The notes beneath the pieces were generated by a model. That model did no database searches and had not been told where the DNA came from. It saw only the letters and a list, made by a program, of their open reading frames with translations. The position numbers were made by a program, and so were the translations under genes. DNA of 64,000 bases from Pelecanus crispus (taxonomy: Eukaryota > Chordata > Aves > Pelecaniformes > Pelecanidae): positions 3,162,001 to 3,226,000 of the forward strand of contig NC_134662.1 in assembly GCF_030463565.1 (NCBI RefSeq), written 5' to 3'. Below are positions 13,353 to 26,358 of the stretch, piece after piece. Numbering within the stretch: position 1 is the first letter of the stretch; the number at the start of each line of letters is the position of its first letter.

Positions 13353-15185
13353 GTGAGTACGGCATCATCTGGGCTTCCGAACTGCTGGGCAATGTTTGAT
13401 ATTAAGAAACATCAGACTCCAGCCTGGGATTTGCTTCAATATCTTTCCTTTCTCTTCCCCCCTCCATGATGCCTTCAGGGTTAGCAGAAAGCAGATGACA
13501 GCGGTGGGGAGGAGGGAGGGAAGGTGGGGTCTCTCTGATCCCCAAGGTATCTCCTTTGCCTGCATGTAGGGAAATAAAAAATGGAGACATGTGTGACCGT
13601 GTCATGGGCATCGCATGCAGCGAGGTGTGGGGGTGAGGACAGAATACATAATGTGTGTGCTGGGAGGAAAGGCTGAGAGACGCCGGGCAGGGAGAAAGCC
13701 CTGCAACGCTCACAGCCAGCTCTTTGCTCTGATTCCTATCTCTACCAGAGCCTGTAATAAAGACGGATGCTGGATTTACTCAGGCCTCTACGTAGCTTCA
13801 TTCCTTTAAAGCAAATACACACAGAGAGATTTATCCCCCTCCAGATCATCACCAGCGACACGCTCTGTAAATACAAGCCTCCAAAGGAAGCAGAAAAAGC
13901 ACCAGCTCCCTAGAAAATCCTTACAGCAACGGGTCAAACTCTGCTATATGCTGATCTCCCTGACACCAGGGGACAGATAGAGTGTCTCGGGAAATCACCC
14001 TAGGCCCCTTATCCTAGAAAAAATATGTTACTATCCAGCCAGCGCCTGGATACAGTGTATTTTACAGTGTAAAGACTGAGCTCAGGAAGAATGTTCCAAA
14101 GTGTCCTGCGGTGGGTGGGTTAATGCATGTGCCCAACATACAAGCTGATTTCACTTGAACATGCTCTATAAAAGATAAGGCCTGACCTTGTCCCCTCCGG
14201 GCTCAGCTGCAGCAGCATCCAGCTGAGAGCGGTGGATCTGCTCTCTCCGACCAGAGCCGGTCCTGCAAGGACTGGTCCTGAGCCCTCAGCCAGACTTCGT
14301 TAGGAGTTGCAGGTGCAGTCCCTAGAAAATAGGTACAAGGTCTGGGTTTTGCTGGCAGGCAGCGTAGGAACCTTCTAGTGAAGGCAAACAATATATTTGG
14401 TCCTAAGGGCCCCTCCTGCTGCTGAGGTGTTAGTGTGAGTGAAAACAAGGCTTGCTGGATGTGAACTTCTGTTCATACCAGTGCAGGAGAAAGAACAGCA
14501 CACCCACCTTGCCTCCATTTGAGGTGCTCCAGTTTTTTGGCATCTGCTTTGGTTTACCTGGGAGCAAGGCAGAGACGTGAATTTGTCAGGGGTGCGGAAG
14601 GACATTCAACATCCCTGTGAAGGCCTCCTCGCCCTCCTCTGTTTCTCTCTGGGTGCGGGGACAAGCATGGGGATGGAGCACAGACCAGGCAGCAGCAGTC
14701 AGGAATTTCTCTGCAAAACCAAAGCCATTAACTTCTGCCCAGGCCAGCAAAATGGAAACTGGTGCTACTGCCAAACCAACGTGAAACCAGCTCTTTCTTC
14801 AATTCCCTTTCAGCCACATTTTGTTTTCCACAGCAGAGGAGCTTGTTCATGTTGAGATTAGTATTGGAAGAGAAGTAGCAAGGGGAAAATGGGTGGGCAT
14901 CAGCCTAGACCGTGTTGATCCTCAGGGAGAAGAGCTAGGGTCACAACAGAGCAGAGATATACCTGTTGCTTTGATCCAGGCCAACCTCACCTCCTCTTTC
15001 TTGTCCAAAGCGTGTCAAATAGCCACAAAACCCCATGTCCTTGCCTCGGTCCTTTTGTGAAACAAGCAGCTATCATGCTGCTTCTCTGTGGAGCATGGTA
15101 TCAGCATACCTGCTCTGAACAGTTCGGATTAAACGCTCCCTGGTCGTGATGCTCAGTGCCAACCTCTCCACCTTCCTCCTTCCAG

Positions 15186-15315
15186 CCTGCGCCCTTCCTC
15201 GAGGGAACCGCTGTGCAGCCAGACCCTCTCTGAGCACCATGGGAACCACAGAAGCCACTTTGCGGATGGAGAACGTGGATGTGAAGGAGGAGTGGCAAGA
15301 CGAGGACTTCCCCAG
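15186..15315 (+). other. ATCAY: ATCAY first coding exon with 5' UTR part and start codon
   Basis: The exon begins after a long pyrimidine tract and CCTTCCAG (to 15185). The start codon at 15239-15241 sits in a strong Kozak context (CACCATGG), and the peptide [20 protein letters not shown] is the known caytaxin N-terminus. The donor at 15316 reads AG|GTTTGT. Confidence 0.85.
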
Positions 15316-18300
15316 GTTTGTTCCCTGAAAAAAAAGCCAGGGACAATTTTTTTTCTCCTGTAAGAAACCAGCAGGGCATGGAGCATGCAGGTCCCTCCTA
15401 CCAGCCCCAGAGGCAATAGGAGTCTTAACTCCAACAGGGCAATTCTGGCCAGAGAACAGAGCTTTTGTAGCAAGGCTGCTCTGAATGCTTATCAATTTTG
15501 GGGAGGCTTCTGGCAACCCTCTATGAGCATGCCAAGGAGAGGGTGAGGAGCTGGGTGCAGAGGACAGGGAGATTAGCATGGATGGATGGACGGATGCATA
15601 TAGGGAAGGACAGATGGACTTCTTTCCAGTCCCTGAATCAAGCAGTGTCTCCCCAGACAGAGCACTGCTGCTTTGCCAGGAATTTGCCCCAGGAAGCAGA
15701 GTCATTGGGATGCAATGACCGCTGCCACTGACATGCAGAATCTGAATGGTTGCAAACCTTGTAAGAAATGACGTGTGGGTGACAGCAAGGGCCAAAGTGG
15801 CAGCTTTCACCTTCACAGACATTTTATTAACTGCACAGAATGCTGAAAAAAATCCCCAGAAGCTCAGTGTGCACCCTGCAGCCACCCAAAGGGTGCACCC
15901 ACCCTCATCCCCACCCCAGCATTGCCCCACACATCCAGCACTAAAGCTCCCTGGGGCACACACAGCATGGCCAACACCAAACCTCGCTGCAGCTGGGGGC
16001 CGGGCTGCTGAGGGGCTTTTCAGGGCTGTCTCACCCTGTGCCAGCTGCAGCTGAATTCCCCCCGGGCAGCCCACAGAGCCCCTGTATTCGCAGACAGTGG
16101 CACAGTGTGCAGCACGGGTGGGCACGCACAGCCCCTGCCCTGCTAGAAAGGGTCTCCTGTTTCCCTCGGCACCGGCGGATGAGCTTAGCTCTGTTTACCA
16201 CAGGTCCAGCTGCATCGCTAATCTAAGCACCTCTGTCTGCCAGCCCAGCACCCGGCTCACAGGACACGGCTTGTCCTTCCGCTGGCTCCAGAGGTGGGCT
16301 CAGCCAAGCCCTTGGGTTTCTAGGGTGGATTTTTCTTTCCTCCGAGAGCTGGGCAGAGCTTTGGGCTGATGGACCTCTACCAATTAAGGCTCCCCCAGAG
16401 CGTTGTGCTGACAAGCTTATAATTGAGTAGAAAGGAAAGCGAGGGGTAGAAAGGAAAGCATTGACCCAAGGCTCCCTAGAAAATCTGGGGACAAAGCTGT
16501 TCTAGCACCTGGACACCCACACACTAACCCACACCATCATGTTGGAGCAGGAGCTGCCAGGATCTGTTTCACACTCGCCATGCAAGCAGCAAACTTGCCC
16601 CAGCCACAGTCAAGCTTTCAAGGGGCATTTCTCCTCAGCACCGCCTAACACAGGTGTCATCGCTCCTGCCCAGCAAACGAAGCCCAGGGAGAGGCAAAGG
16701 GATGTGACCATGGCTGGGTGGCAAGCAAGTGGCAGGGACAAGGCCAGAGCCCTACAAAAAAGCTCCCCAGCCTGCTGACAGACTGCTGCAGGGGGATTAA
16801 ATCCGGAATAATGCAAGCGAAATAGAGCCCAAACAGCCACTAGGCAAATGAGTGAGCGCTAGCTGTGTTTAACTGGCATTAAAAATAAAGAATAATTTGC
16901 AAGACACTTCCCCCTAAAAGCATTAAAATAATAGGGCAGAAGCTGCTGCATGTGGGACAGTAGCTCTCTAGCAGATGATTTGCTGCATAGCTATTTTTGC
17001 TTAGCTGTGATTAACCAACCTTGCCACAAAAAAACATACCCTAGACAAAGATCTGGGCTGGGGCAACCGAATTCAGCTGCTTATTAAGGACACGAGGCGA
17101 TGTTCCCATCCCTCCCCGAGAAGCTGATCTGCAGAACAAGCTCCTGCCTTGCAGGCTGCAAAGGTGCAACAGCAAGGCACCGAGCAAGCAGCAAGGCAGC
17201 GGAGAGGAAAGGGTTCCCCCTCCTGCTGCTCCCTGAAGGTTTAGCCTCCTGTTGACAGCCGGTCTCTGCTGTTTGTGCAAGTGCTGTCCTGCAATGATGC
17301 TGTAGCGGTGCCGCGGGGCGGACGCAGGAGCATGCTCACTCCATCAGGCATCCATCGGATCACAGTCGGTGAAGGCTCAGGCTGGTCGGGGCCCAAGAGA
17401 AGGTGTTTATAGAGGGAAACTAGGCAGCACGCTCTCAGTGGAAAGCAAAATGGTGGCACCCGACCCTTAGAAAACCTGCTTCATTCAGAAAAAATTGGCA
17501 TCTGGGGCTAGCTGCATCTGGGAAGGAAGATTTACACAGGAAACTGGGAGGTAGTGATTGGAGCATCCTTTGGGAAGGTAAGAAAGCCCTTTTCTTCACC
17601 TCTGACTTGTGAATTGCTTTTCTTAAATGAATCTTAGCATCAGAGAGCAGAGTGCCTGACTGCAGCACGTACTCGGGTACAGCTGGGCCTTCCCCCCCCC
17701 CCCCCCCTTTTGATGCTGTATCACCAAGTTGTGCCAGGCTGCAGCTCACAGTCAGATAAACCAGCCAGGCCCCATATAAGACAAAAGCAAAAGGGAGGAG
17801 GAGAGGCTGGAGGGGGGCAGAGGGATCTTTCTGACCGCTCAGGAATATTGTGGCAGCCCGCAGGATCCGGGTGCTGCACAAGCGAGCAAGGAGCAAGCGC
17901 CTTTGATCAGGTCTCCAACTCTCATAAATATACAACAACCAGCTAGGAGAGGATTATCCCTTAATCTAAATATTTATAGCGTTTAATTTGGCTGGTGGCT
18001 CTGGTGTCATGGCAGCACGAAGAGGAGCCTTTGTAGGGCAGAGCTAGGCTGTATCCTGCGGACTGAGGTACCGGTCCCCGTCATCTCCCTCCCTGCCATC
18101 GCGGGACCATAAGGCCAGCAGCTGCTGGACACCCACCCCGTGCACAGTCCCACCCCTGTTCTTGCAGCGCTGCCTTAAAACTGGTGGGGTTTCCCCCACA
18201 TTTCACCCCAGGGCCGTCCCAGCACCCAGGATTTTACACCTGAAGGCATGAGCTCCAGTTGAGGGGGAGCTTCCAGCAAGGGGCAGGTGAAATGAGGATG

Positions 18301-21300
18301 GCTCAGAGGGTCCCTTTTAGACAGACCTTCGACATCGTGAACTTATCACGGGGTCGGTGGGGTTTGGTCATGCTGCACAAGAAGTTTCAAACCCAGCTAA
18401 TGCCAGGGGACAGGCACAAGTCCCAGCTCAAATTAAGGGGAAAAGCGTTTGGAAAGTGTCCAGCTCAGGGTGGGCAGCGTGCTGCTCAGCCACAAGCGAG
18501 GGTTCCTTGCCGCAGTACTGGGGGCCAGATTCTGACTTCACTTACCCCATCATGGGTGAGGAGAAACTCCAGCAACTTCCAAAGGGTGACAGCCACGTAA
18601 TGAGATTTGGCATTAGCATCTGTATGGGAAAGCCAACTTTGAAATCAACAGATGCTTCTAGCCTCCAGCTGGATGCATGGTGGTGTACACCAAGAGGGTG
18701 CAGGAGCCAAGCGTGCGAAGCTGCAAATCCTGACCTCTGCCATGCAGACCAAGGAAGGGAGTGCACGTCAGCCTTCGGCTCCAAAACACAGGTGTGAGTG
18801 CTGGTGCCTGGATCTTAGCTCAGAACGAACCTGCTTCCAAACCTCAGCAGGGTTTTGGCATCACCATCAGCTTTTGTCAAACGGGAGCTGAGTGAGGATG
18901 GGTGACAATTCTGGGATCACACCTAAGGTTTGATCCTTGCCTTGAACTGCCTTGGAGCAAAGTCACTACAGACCGAGGAGGCAGCTGCCTCCGGGGAGAG
19001 GTGGTTGTTGCAGGTGCTGTGGGTAAAGTTCTGCTCTGCTGCGGCCAGGGCTTGTGGCAGGAGACAACTGCAGAAGATGTTCCCTGGTACCCTTGATGAG
19101 GAGCCCTAGAGCCTGGCACTGCCTCTCCAACTTCTGACAGAGATAAAAATGGGGATAATATGGAGAGAGTGAGGATGTTACCAGGCTCTTCTGGGGACAG
19201 GATTTGTTCCTGTGTCCTTGGCTGGATTTTCCAGCTTCTTGGCTGAATGGCAGCACGAGAGATGTATTGGGGCAGGGGGGTCAATGCAGGGATCAGTTGG
19301 AGGTTACTGGGATTGCACAGTAAGAAAGCACAGCTGCTGGGTTGCTCTAGGGCAAATCACCCAAGGGTGTCCCTCAGGCTGAGCTCAGCGGCAAAAGGGA
19401 AAGGGCAGAGCACACAGGGAGTTGCACGGTTCTCCCTGGTGCCCCCAGTTCTCTCCACTGTCTGCCATGGAGTGACTTTCTCCTCAACATCACCTGCTCT
19501 CTCCTGTCTTTCTCCCTCCGCATCTTGGCTTGCCTGCAGACCTCTCCCAGAAGAGACAGGGATGGAGTCGCTGGGCAGCCCTACGGAAGATGAGAATACA
19601 TCCTGTAAGTACCAGCCTGCCTTATCAGGAGTTCAAAGAAAACAAGCCTATGGGAACAGCAGCTTGCAGTTAAGGCGAAAGCCAGTTCCCTCGGAGTATC
19701 TGCCAAAAATTCCCATGTGGGAGAGGAAACCATCAGAGGTTTGAATTTGGTAATCTTTCACAAGAAGCTGGGGGAGGAAATAGGTATCTCAGAAGTGTGG
19801 GCACTTTTACCCAGCCATACCCACAGGCATCCAGTACCTCCCAGCTATGATCCACCACCCTTAGCTTCCAAGACCGTAGCCTGAAACATGCATAATGAAA
19901 GCACCATGTCTTGCACTAAGAATACCGGATAAGGACAACCTGTCAGTTATTTTCCTTTTAACTACAGCTCCCCCAAATACTTTAAACTTTAATGGGGCGC
20001 ATCGTAAGCGGAAGACACTTGTTGCACCTGAAATCAACATTTCCCTGGACCAGAGTGAAGGCTCCATTCTCTCCGATGACTTCCTGGACACACCAGATGA
20101 CCTGGACATTAATGTGGACGATATTGAAACTCCTGATGAGACAGATTCCCTCGAATTCCTGGGGAACGGGAACGAACTGGAATGGGAAGGTAAAAGGATG
20201 GTTTGGGGTGAATGTCTGCAAGGGTCAGGGCTTTTTTTAGCTTCGTTTTAACCACTTTTGACACCATTCAGCATCAGCAGCTGAGGACCAGCTTCCTCAG
20301 GAGCAAAGCACAGCACACACAACCAAGCCCCATCTTCCACACAACATCTGCCCCACCAGGACCCCAGCTATAGCCCAGTAGTCTCAGCACTTCCATCTGG
20401 GAACAGCATGGGCAGAAGTAGTTCAGGGACTTGCAAACACCGGTGTAGCCGTAATTCAGGGTAAGGCCTAAGGCTGTGGACACACATGCCCTTCCAGCTG
20501 CAGCTGGGCCACCACCCCAGGAGGGAAGGTGCTGCCTGCTAGGCTCTGCCAGTAGAGCTGTCACGCGAGTGTTCAAACATCTTGAATAACATGGTCTTTG
20601 CTAACCTGGCTGATTTGGACTGAATCAGGCTAAGAAGGAATCATGCAAGCAGCTCTGCTAGCAGATCAGAAGACAACCGGCACAGGCGGTGCCTTCTTCA
20701 GCCAGTATAGATGGATCTGAAGGAAGATCCAGCAAAAAGTCCGGTGCCCAACCTGTGACTGCCGGTACTATAAGCAGCATGAGATGTTAAGCTTGTTTCT
20801 ATTACAATTTGGCAGTGGAGCAAGATTATTAAGAACCACAAACTTACACAGATCAAAGCTGCAGATGAAGAAACAGATGATCCTCAGTCTGTGGTTGTTC
20901 TTGTCTCTTATTGCACACCAAAGCTCTTGCAGAGCCTCTTTGTACATTACATTAATAAGGCAGAAATGTTTGTCCCTTTTCCAGATGACACTCCCGTAGC
21001 CACAGCCAAGAACATGCCCGGGGACAGCGCAGACCTGTTTGGGGATGGTGGGACAGAAGATGGGAGCGCTACTAATGGACGGCTCTGGAGGACTGTCATC
21101 ATTGGAGAGCAGGAGCACCGCATCGACCTCCAGATGATCAAACCCTACATGAGAGTGGTGACACATGGAGGTGAGGGAGAGGGTGGCCTAATCCTGGCTT
21201 GGTGGATTTCTTTCAGTCCATTTTTGTCAAGCCAGAGGGGATGCCATGACTGATTGTTTTGACTGTCTTTAGGGGAAAATTGCCATTTGTTTCATACCAC

Positions 21301-24300
21301 TATGTGGCAGATAAGCACAAAAGCACCCAGCCCATGCTAAAAAACATATAGCCACTGTAGCAGTGTTTCAATAAAGAAAAGTAGGGATAACGCTGGCTCT
21401 GAGCAAGACTGAATATACCCTGACCCTCAGCCCTGGGTGCAGGCAGCATCGCCAGTGATGAAGGGACTGCGGGTGCTCAACCCCTCTGTAGCTCAGTGCC
21501 GGGGCTGCCTCTGGAGGCACAGCTAAAGGCCGATACGTCCACAGTTAGCAACCATTTCTGAAATCTGAGCAAAGCCAAGCAACGACCCAAGGCAAAGCTC
21601 TCAGCTCTGTGCTTTGCCACACACAAATTCCTTCCAAATTCCACCAAAAATCCCTGAACCCCACACGTATGTTATAGCCAAAACTGGAATCAGAGGCAAA
21701 TCCAATTGTGAAAGAGGTCCATAAGAGGGACAAACGCTTACCTAGAGCTGAACAGAGGCACAAAAACCAGCCCAGACCAAAATTCAGCAATGCATCTTTG
21801 CTGCTATTTTTCCTTCAACTCTTGCATCTCCCCCTGGCAAGAGTCACTGATGCTGCCTGTGTCTGTCTTTCCCAGGATACTATGGAGAAGGTCTCAATGC
21901 CATCATTGTCTTTGCTGCCTGCTATCTCCCGGACAGTAACCTGGCTGATTACCACTACATCATGGAGAACCTCTTCCTGTAAGTGGCTGGTCAAGGTCTA
22001 TGAGGGAGAGGAGGGCAAGGAAGGTAACTCAGGCTCTGGGGAAGCAGTTTCCATGTATTCATGGCATCAGGAGCCTCAGCTGGAAATAGTTTGAATCCAG
22101 GCCAAACATACCCAGTGTGCAGCTGCAGGCTGGAGCGATCCATCACTGTCCACAGCGTTTGCATCCAAGTCCAGTAAGTCAAAGCATTCAAGCATTCGGT
22201 GTTAATTATGCCAGTGATGGACTCACTACCAGGCTAGAGCATACATATGCAATGCTGAACAGCTGGTAGATGCTACTGTTAAGCAGAAGAATGGTGCAGG
22301 GGTGTCCATCAGTGTATGCACTATGCTAATGCGTACCCGCAATCCCCGAGATCCCCTAGGCATCCTGCAGAGCTGCCAGGGGAATCCGAAACCTGTTCCA
22401 AGGTCTACTAAGAAGGGGTCTGGAGGCCTTTCGGGGTGACACACAGGCACTTGAAGAAACCTCAAGGGACCTTTTTTTGGGTCTCATGTCCCCATTACTT
22501 TTGATCACCACCCAACAGCTATGTAATCAGTAGTCTGGAGCTGCTGGTGGCTGAGGACTACATGATCGTGTACCTAAACGGAGCAACACCCCGGAGGAGG
22601 ATGCCAGGCCTTGGCTGGCTGAAGAAATGCTATCAGATGATAGACAGAAGGTGAGAATCCTGTTGGTGTTGCCTCTTCATTCTTCCCAGTCCTCTTCCCA
22701 CATCTCTTCCAGTGCTTCCTTGTAGTCTTCCCAGCCACCACTCCTTCCTCACTCCCCACATTCTGTAATTCCTTCCTCTATCACAGCTTTCCGACTTACT
22801 CCATGCTCTCTTCATCACCTCTTCTCCCTCCTTCCCCCACAAGCACCTTCACAGAAATCAGGCTAATGCAGCACCCCAGCAAAGCAGTGCTCCTACAGCC
22901 TGCCAGGTCTGAGCTTAAATAGGCTTCCTAAGGCCATGGCTTTTGTCTGGAGGCACCCAGCTGAGGCTGGTGAGCATCATAATGCTTGTTCGTGCCCTGA
23001 TACATTACAGGTGAGTTTAAGAAAAGGTACTTTGAATGTGACTTTCTGTCCCATGGCTTTTCCACAGACTGCGTAAAAACCTCAAAGCATTGATAATCGT
23101 GCATCCTTCATGGTTCATCCGGACAGTGCTGGCTATATCCAGACCCTTCATCAGGTAAATATAGCATGTTCCCAAACTCAGTTTTGGTTTTGGAGTGGAA
23201 GTTTAATCTCATGAATCAGATCTTAAGCTCACCTTTCACTAATAGCAATCAAGGTGAGACTGTCTGTCATTTCTCCTACATCTCTCTGATACTTCCAAGG
23301 ACAACTCTAGAGGTGGTTTTAGGAGACACTGTGGTGGTCTGGATCCAGATCAAAGTTTGTCCCGGTGGGTAGCACATAAAGATTTACTAGGAAGTGTGGG
23401 AATGGTGGTCCTTTTTCCCTCCTACAGATGTTGAGAGGCAGGGTCAGAGCAAAGTGAGGTACAGTAATGCGGCATCTTGCCACAGTTTTTAGTCATCAGC
23501 ATATTAGCACTGGGAGGAGATGGGTACACTCAGACTACAGAGGATACAGAGATGCAGAACTCCCCACCTCCACCAGGAAAATTCTGACTTCATATAGAGA
23601 GAACATCAAAACAAGACCTCAAGTGCATGCTCTTTCCCTCTGCCAGTGTGAAGTTTATCAACAAGATCCAGTATGTTCACAGCCTGGAGGAACTGGAGCA
23701 ACTTATCCCAATGGAGCACGTACAGATTCCAGACTGTGTCTTACAGTGAGTATCAGAGGGACCCTGGGGCACACATAGCTCTGAGGAGGCGCAGGACAAA
23801 AATCCTATGTAGCAGGATATTGTGTTGAGTCAAAACCCGTGTACTAGAAACGCAGAGCCTGGGGCAAACCTCATCTTACTTGTATACGGGTGCCAAGCAA
23901 GAGCCTGCACACTGTGCTAGCTTGCAGTTTCTGTTACCTTCAGAGCAAATATTGCATTTTACTAAAAGTGAACAGTCCTGCCTGGGTAACATTTAAAGAA
24001 TGTTTCCTGTTTGTTGCAGATTTGAAGAAGAGAGGATCAAGGCTAGAAAAGAAAGGTAAAATTAATTTTGGGGTGGGGATAGAGGGTGGGTTCATTCTCT
24101 TGGGATGTTGTTGCTTTCTCTCATCATTATTTGTGTTATAACCAGTCAGTTCTGTGTTCCTCCTACCCTGATATCCCACACAGCCTACACTTATTTTCTA
24201 CTGATTTTCTCAAAATAAGCAGAAGCTGCAGGAGGGAGGAAAAGCTTGATTAAACTGTTATTTATCCATAGAACTGTTCTTTTAACCCCACGAGTGCACA

Positions 24301-26358
24301 CATCCTGAACATGCACTGTAGATGCTAGCAAAGGCCATCAGAAATCACCCTGTGTATAAAAATGGCACATTTTCCCCATGTGACCATACAAAGTGACCTT
24401 AAAGCGAGAGCTAGTGCTTATTTTAAAAGCCACTTCATTCTGTTAGAGTGGCACAAAGAGGACCATTAGTTTATAGTTTGTTTTGTTTTGTTTTCTAGAC
24501 CCATTCCATCACTGATGATTTAGGTTAGAAGTGTTGGCCATAAACAGTGATAACATAACTGGCCATAACAGTGATAAATCGGCTCCACTGAAAGCAAAAG
24601 GCAATCACGGACAGAGGGAGGACCAGCTGGGTCAGCACAAGAGCAATGGGCTAGAACACCTCCTTGTGCTGGGGATCTGGATGGGAGATGCCAGTTTGGG
24701 AGTATTTGGTTCATTAGCCACTGAAAAGCGAGTCGCCCAGCCCAAGTCAGTCAGCTCCCTCCCTCCGGGGCAGACAGAGGCATCCTGAGAGCGCTGGGAT
24801 TATCAGGGCTGTATCACAGGGATGAGAAGCTAACAGTCATTTCTGATCAGACCTGTCACCTCTGCGAGGTCCGCCGGTCTCCCTAGAAAGGCCTTAGATG
24901 CTCTACTCTTGCACAGTGCTCGCCTCTAGATGATAGATTTCAAATGCGATTTGTGTTTACAGGGCAGAAGAGAAGCAAGACATGGCTGAGAAGGAAAGGT
25001 AACTACTCTTTCTTATTTATCTTTCACTTACAAAATAGCTTAAACACTCTTTGGTGAGGGGAACGTGGCTTGGTCGCTGCCCCTGGGGAGCCAGGTTCTG
25101 CACTCTCAGATGTTTGGACCCAACAGGACATTTCTCAAGTGTCTGGGAACAGATAAAGCCTCTCCTCTCCCTAACAGCTCCCTGTGCCATCACTTTTGTG
25201 ATGCTATTGACCTATGCGAATGGATTCCTGACGCTGCTTTTTACCTCTGTAAAGCTAGCGAACCTGTTTGGTCATGGCCCAGAGCCAGAGGCACCGGGGA
25301 AGGTTCTCCTGACATTCAGTTGTAGCATTTGCATGATGGTGCAATGCAGAGCATTGCAAGCACATCTTGGCTGTGCATAAAGGCAAGATACGAGGCTGTA
25401 ACATTAGAGGGGAAGGAAAATTCTAGGGAGGTTTAGAAGAGAGTGTCAAAATCCTATGCCAGCATAATTTGGCCTGGTTTTGGCTCTGCTTCAGAGTGAT
25501 ATAGCCTCTCTTTTTTTATTCTGTCTAACTAGCTCCTGAGGGGGAACAGTGCATATTTCTTCTATTCTCTTCCCAGAGAAAAAGGAGCTTTGATCAAAAT
25601 TGCCAAGGTCCATTGGATGAGTCTGAATTGTTCTGAGAAATAAATGGGACCTCAGGGCCAAAAGAGAGGGTGATTAGTTTGCGGTGGAGATTCACTTATT
25701 GTTTTGCTGGTTCTCTTCCAAGCAGGCCTGTGCCCTCAGCAGAGGATCAAGAAACCAGGTTTGATTTGTACCTCACTTTTTCGTTCATCTCTCTGTGATA
25801 GATTTCATTGCGTTTGTAATCCACTAACAGGAAAGGCAAGGCTGGGTTAGACCCAGGACCTCTTTAGCCCGGTGCCACTCACCTAGCACAAAAGAGGCAT
25901 CGGCCACCTTGCAGCAGTGGGGTACAGAACTGGGAAAGCTGTTGACACCTTCCGCACCCTGCTGCAGCATGGCTGCAGTCGCAACCGCTGCAGCTTGTCC
26001 CAAAGCACGGGCTGGTCACGACGGCAGCTGCTATGGAGGCACTTGAGAAAAGCTGCCCCTCAATAAATTATCTGGCATTTGCCACATGGTAAAGCTGTGC
26101 ACATGGCAAGTTACTGCAGAGCTGTCTTTATCCGACGGTAACTTTTTCATGGTCCTATACACTCGGGAAAAATCCTTAGAGAAGAAGAAAGCCTACTAAA
26201 GCTATGAATGACATTATCTTTGGCCCTGGTACACTTTTGTGGAGGATTACACCCAAACATACTCATATTTTTTTACACAGTAGGAATAACAAAATTTATA
26301 CTACAATTTGCTTTCTAAAAATAACTCTGTCTTTCTGTTCCTTCCCAGTATGTCATGA
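15239..26358 (+). CDS. ATCAY: ATCAY, caytaxin (BNIP2-family CRAL-TRIO/BCH adaptor), complete, 12 coding exons
   Basis: Coding exons: 15239-15315, 19540-19604, 19968-20189, 20985-21170, 21876-21978, 22519-22650, 23068-23154, 23647-23745, 24020-24055, 24963-24998, 25726-25758 and 26349-26358. Together they are 1086 nt, giving 361 residues (human about 371). Caytaxin is a neuronal cytosolic adaptor that binds kinesin light chain and moves cargo; loss of human ATCAY causes Cayman ataxia. The kinesin-binding ELEWED motif is visible at residues 117-122, after an acidic N-terminal half. The BCH/CRAL-TRIO-like domain runs from about residue 175 to 330, including the [16 protein letters not shown] and [18 protein letters not shown] segments. 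The protein ends QETSMS, as in mammals. Just before that, two 36-nt exons encode a short charged linker where the human protein has a longer proline-containing one. All introns are GT-AG and frames join without error. Identity is certain; use of each microexon is not. Confidence 0.96.
15316..19539 (+). other. ATCAY: ATCAY intron after the first coding exon
   Basis: The largest intron of the coding part, about 4.2 kb. It contains a GGAT-type tetranucleotide tract near 15580-15595 and a 16-base C run at 17692-17707. No exon or recognisable transposon was seen. Minus-strand open frames here (for example 15073-16125) lack any family signature. Confidence 0.6.

Noticed and set aside
15073-16125. 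350-residue minus-strand open frame
   Set aside because: It overlaps the first ATCAY coding exon antisense, and its composition is arbitrary with no recognisable motif.
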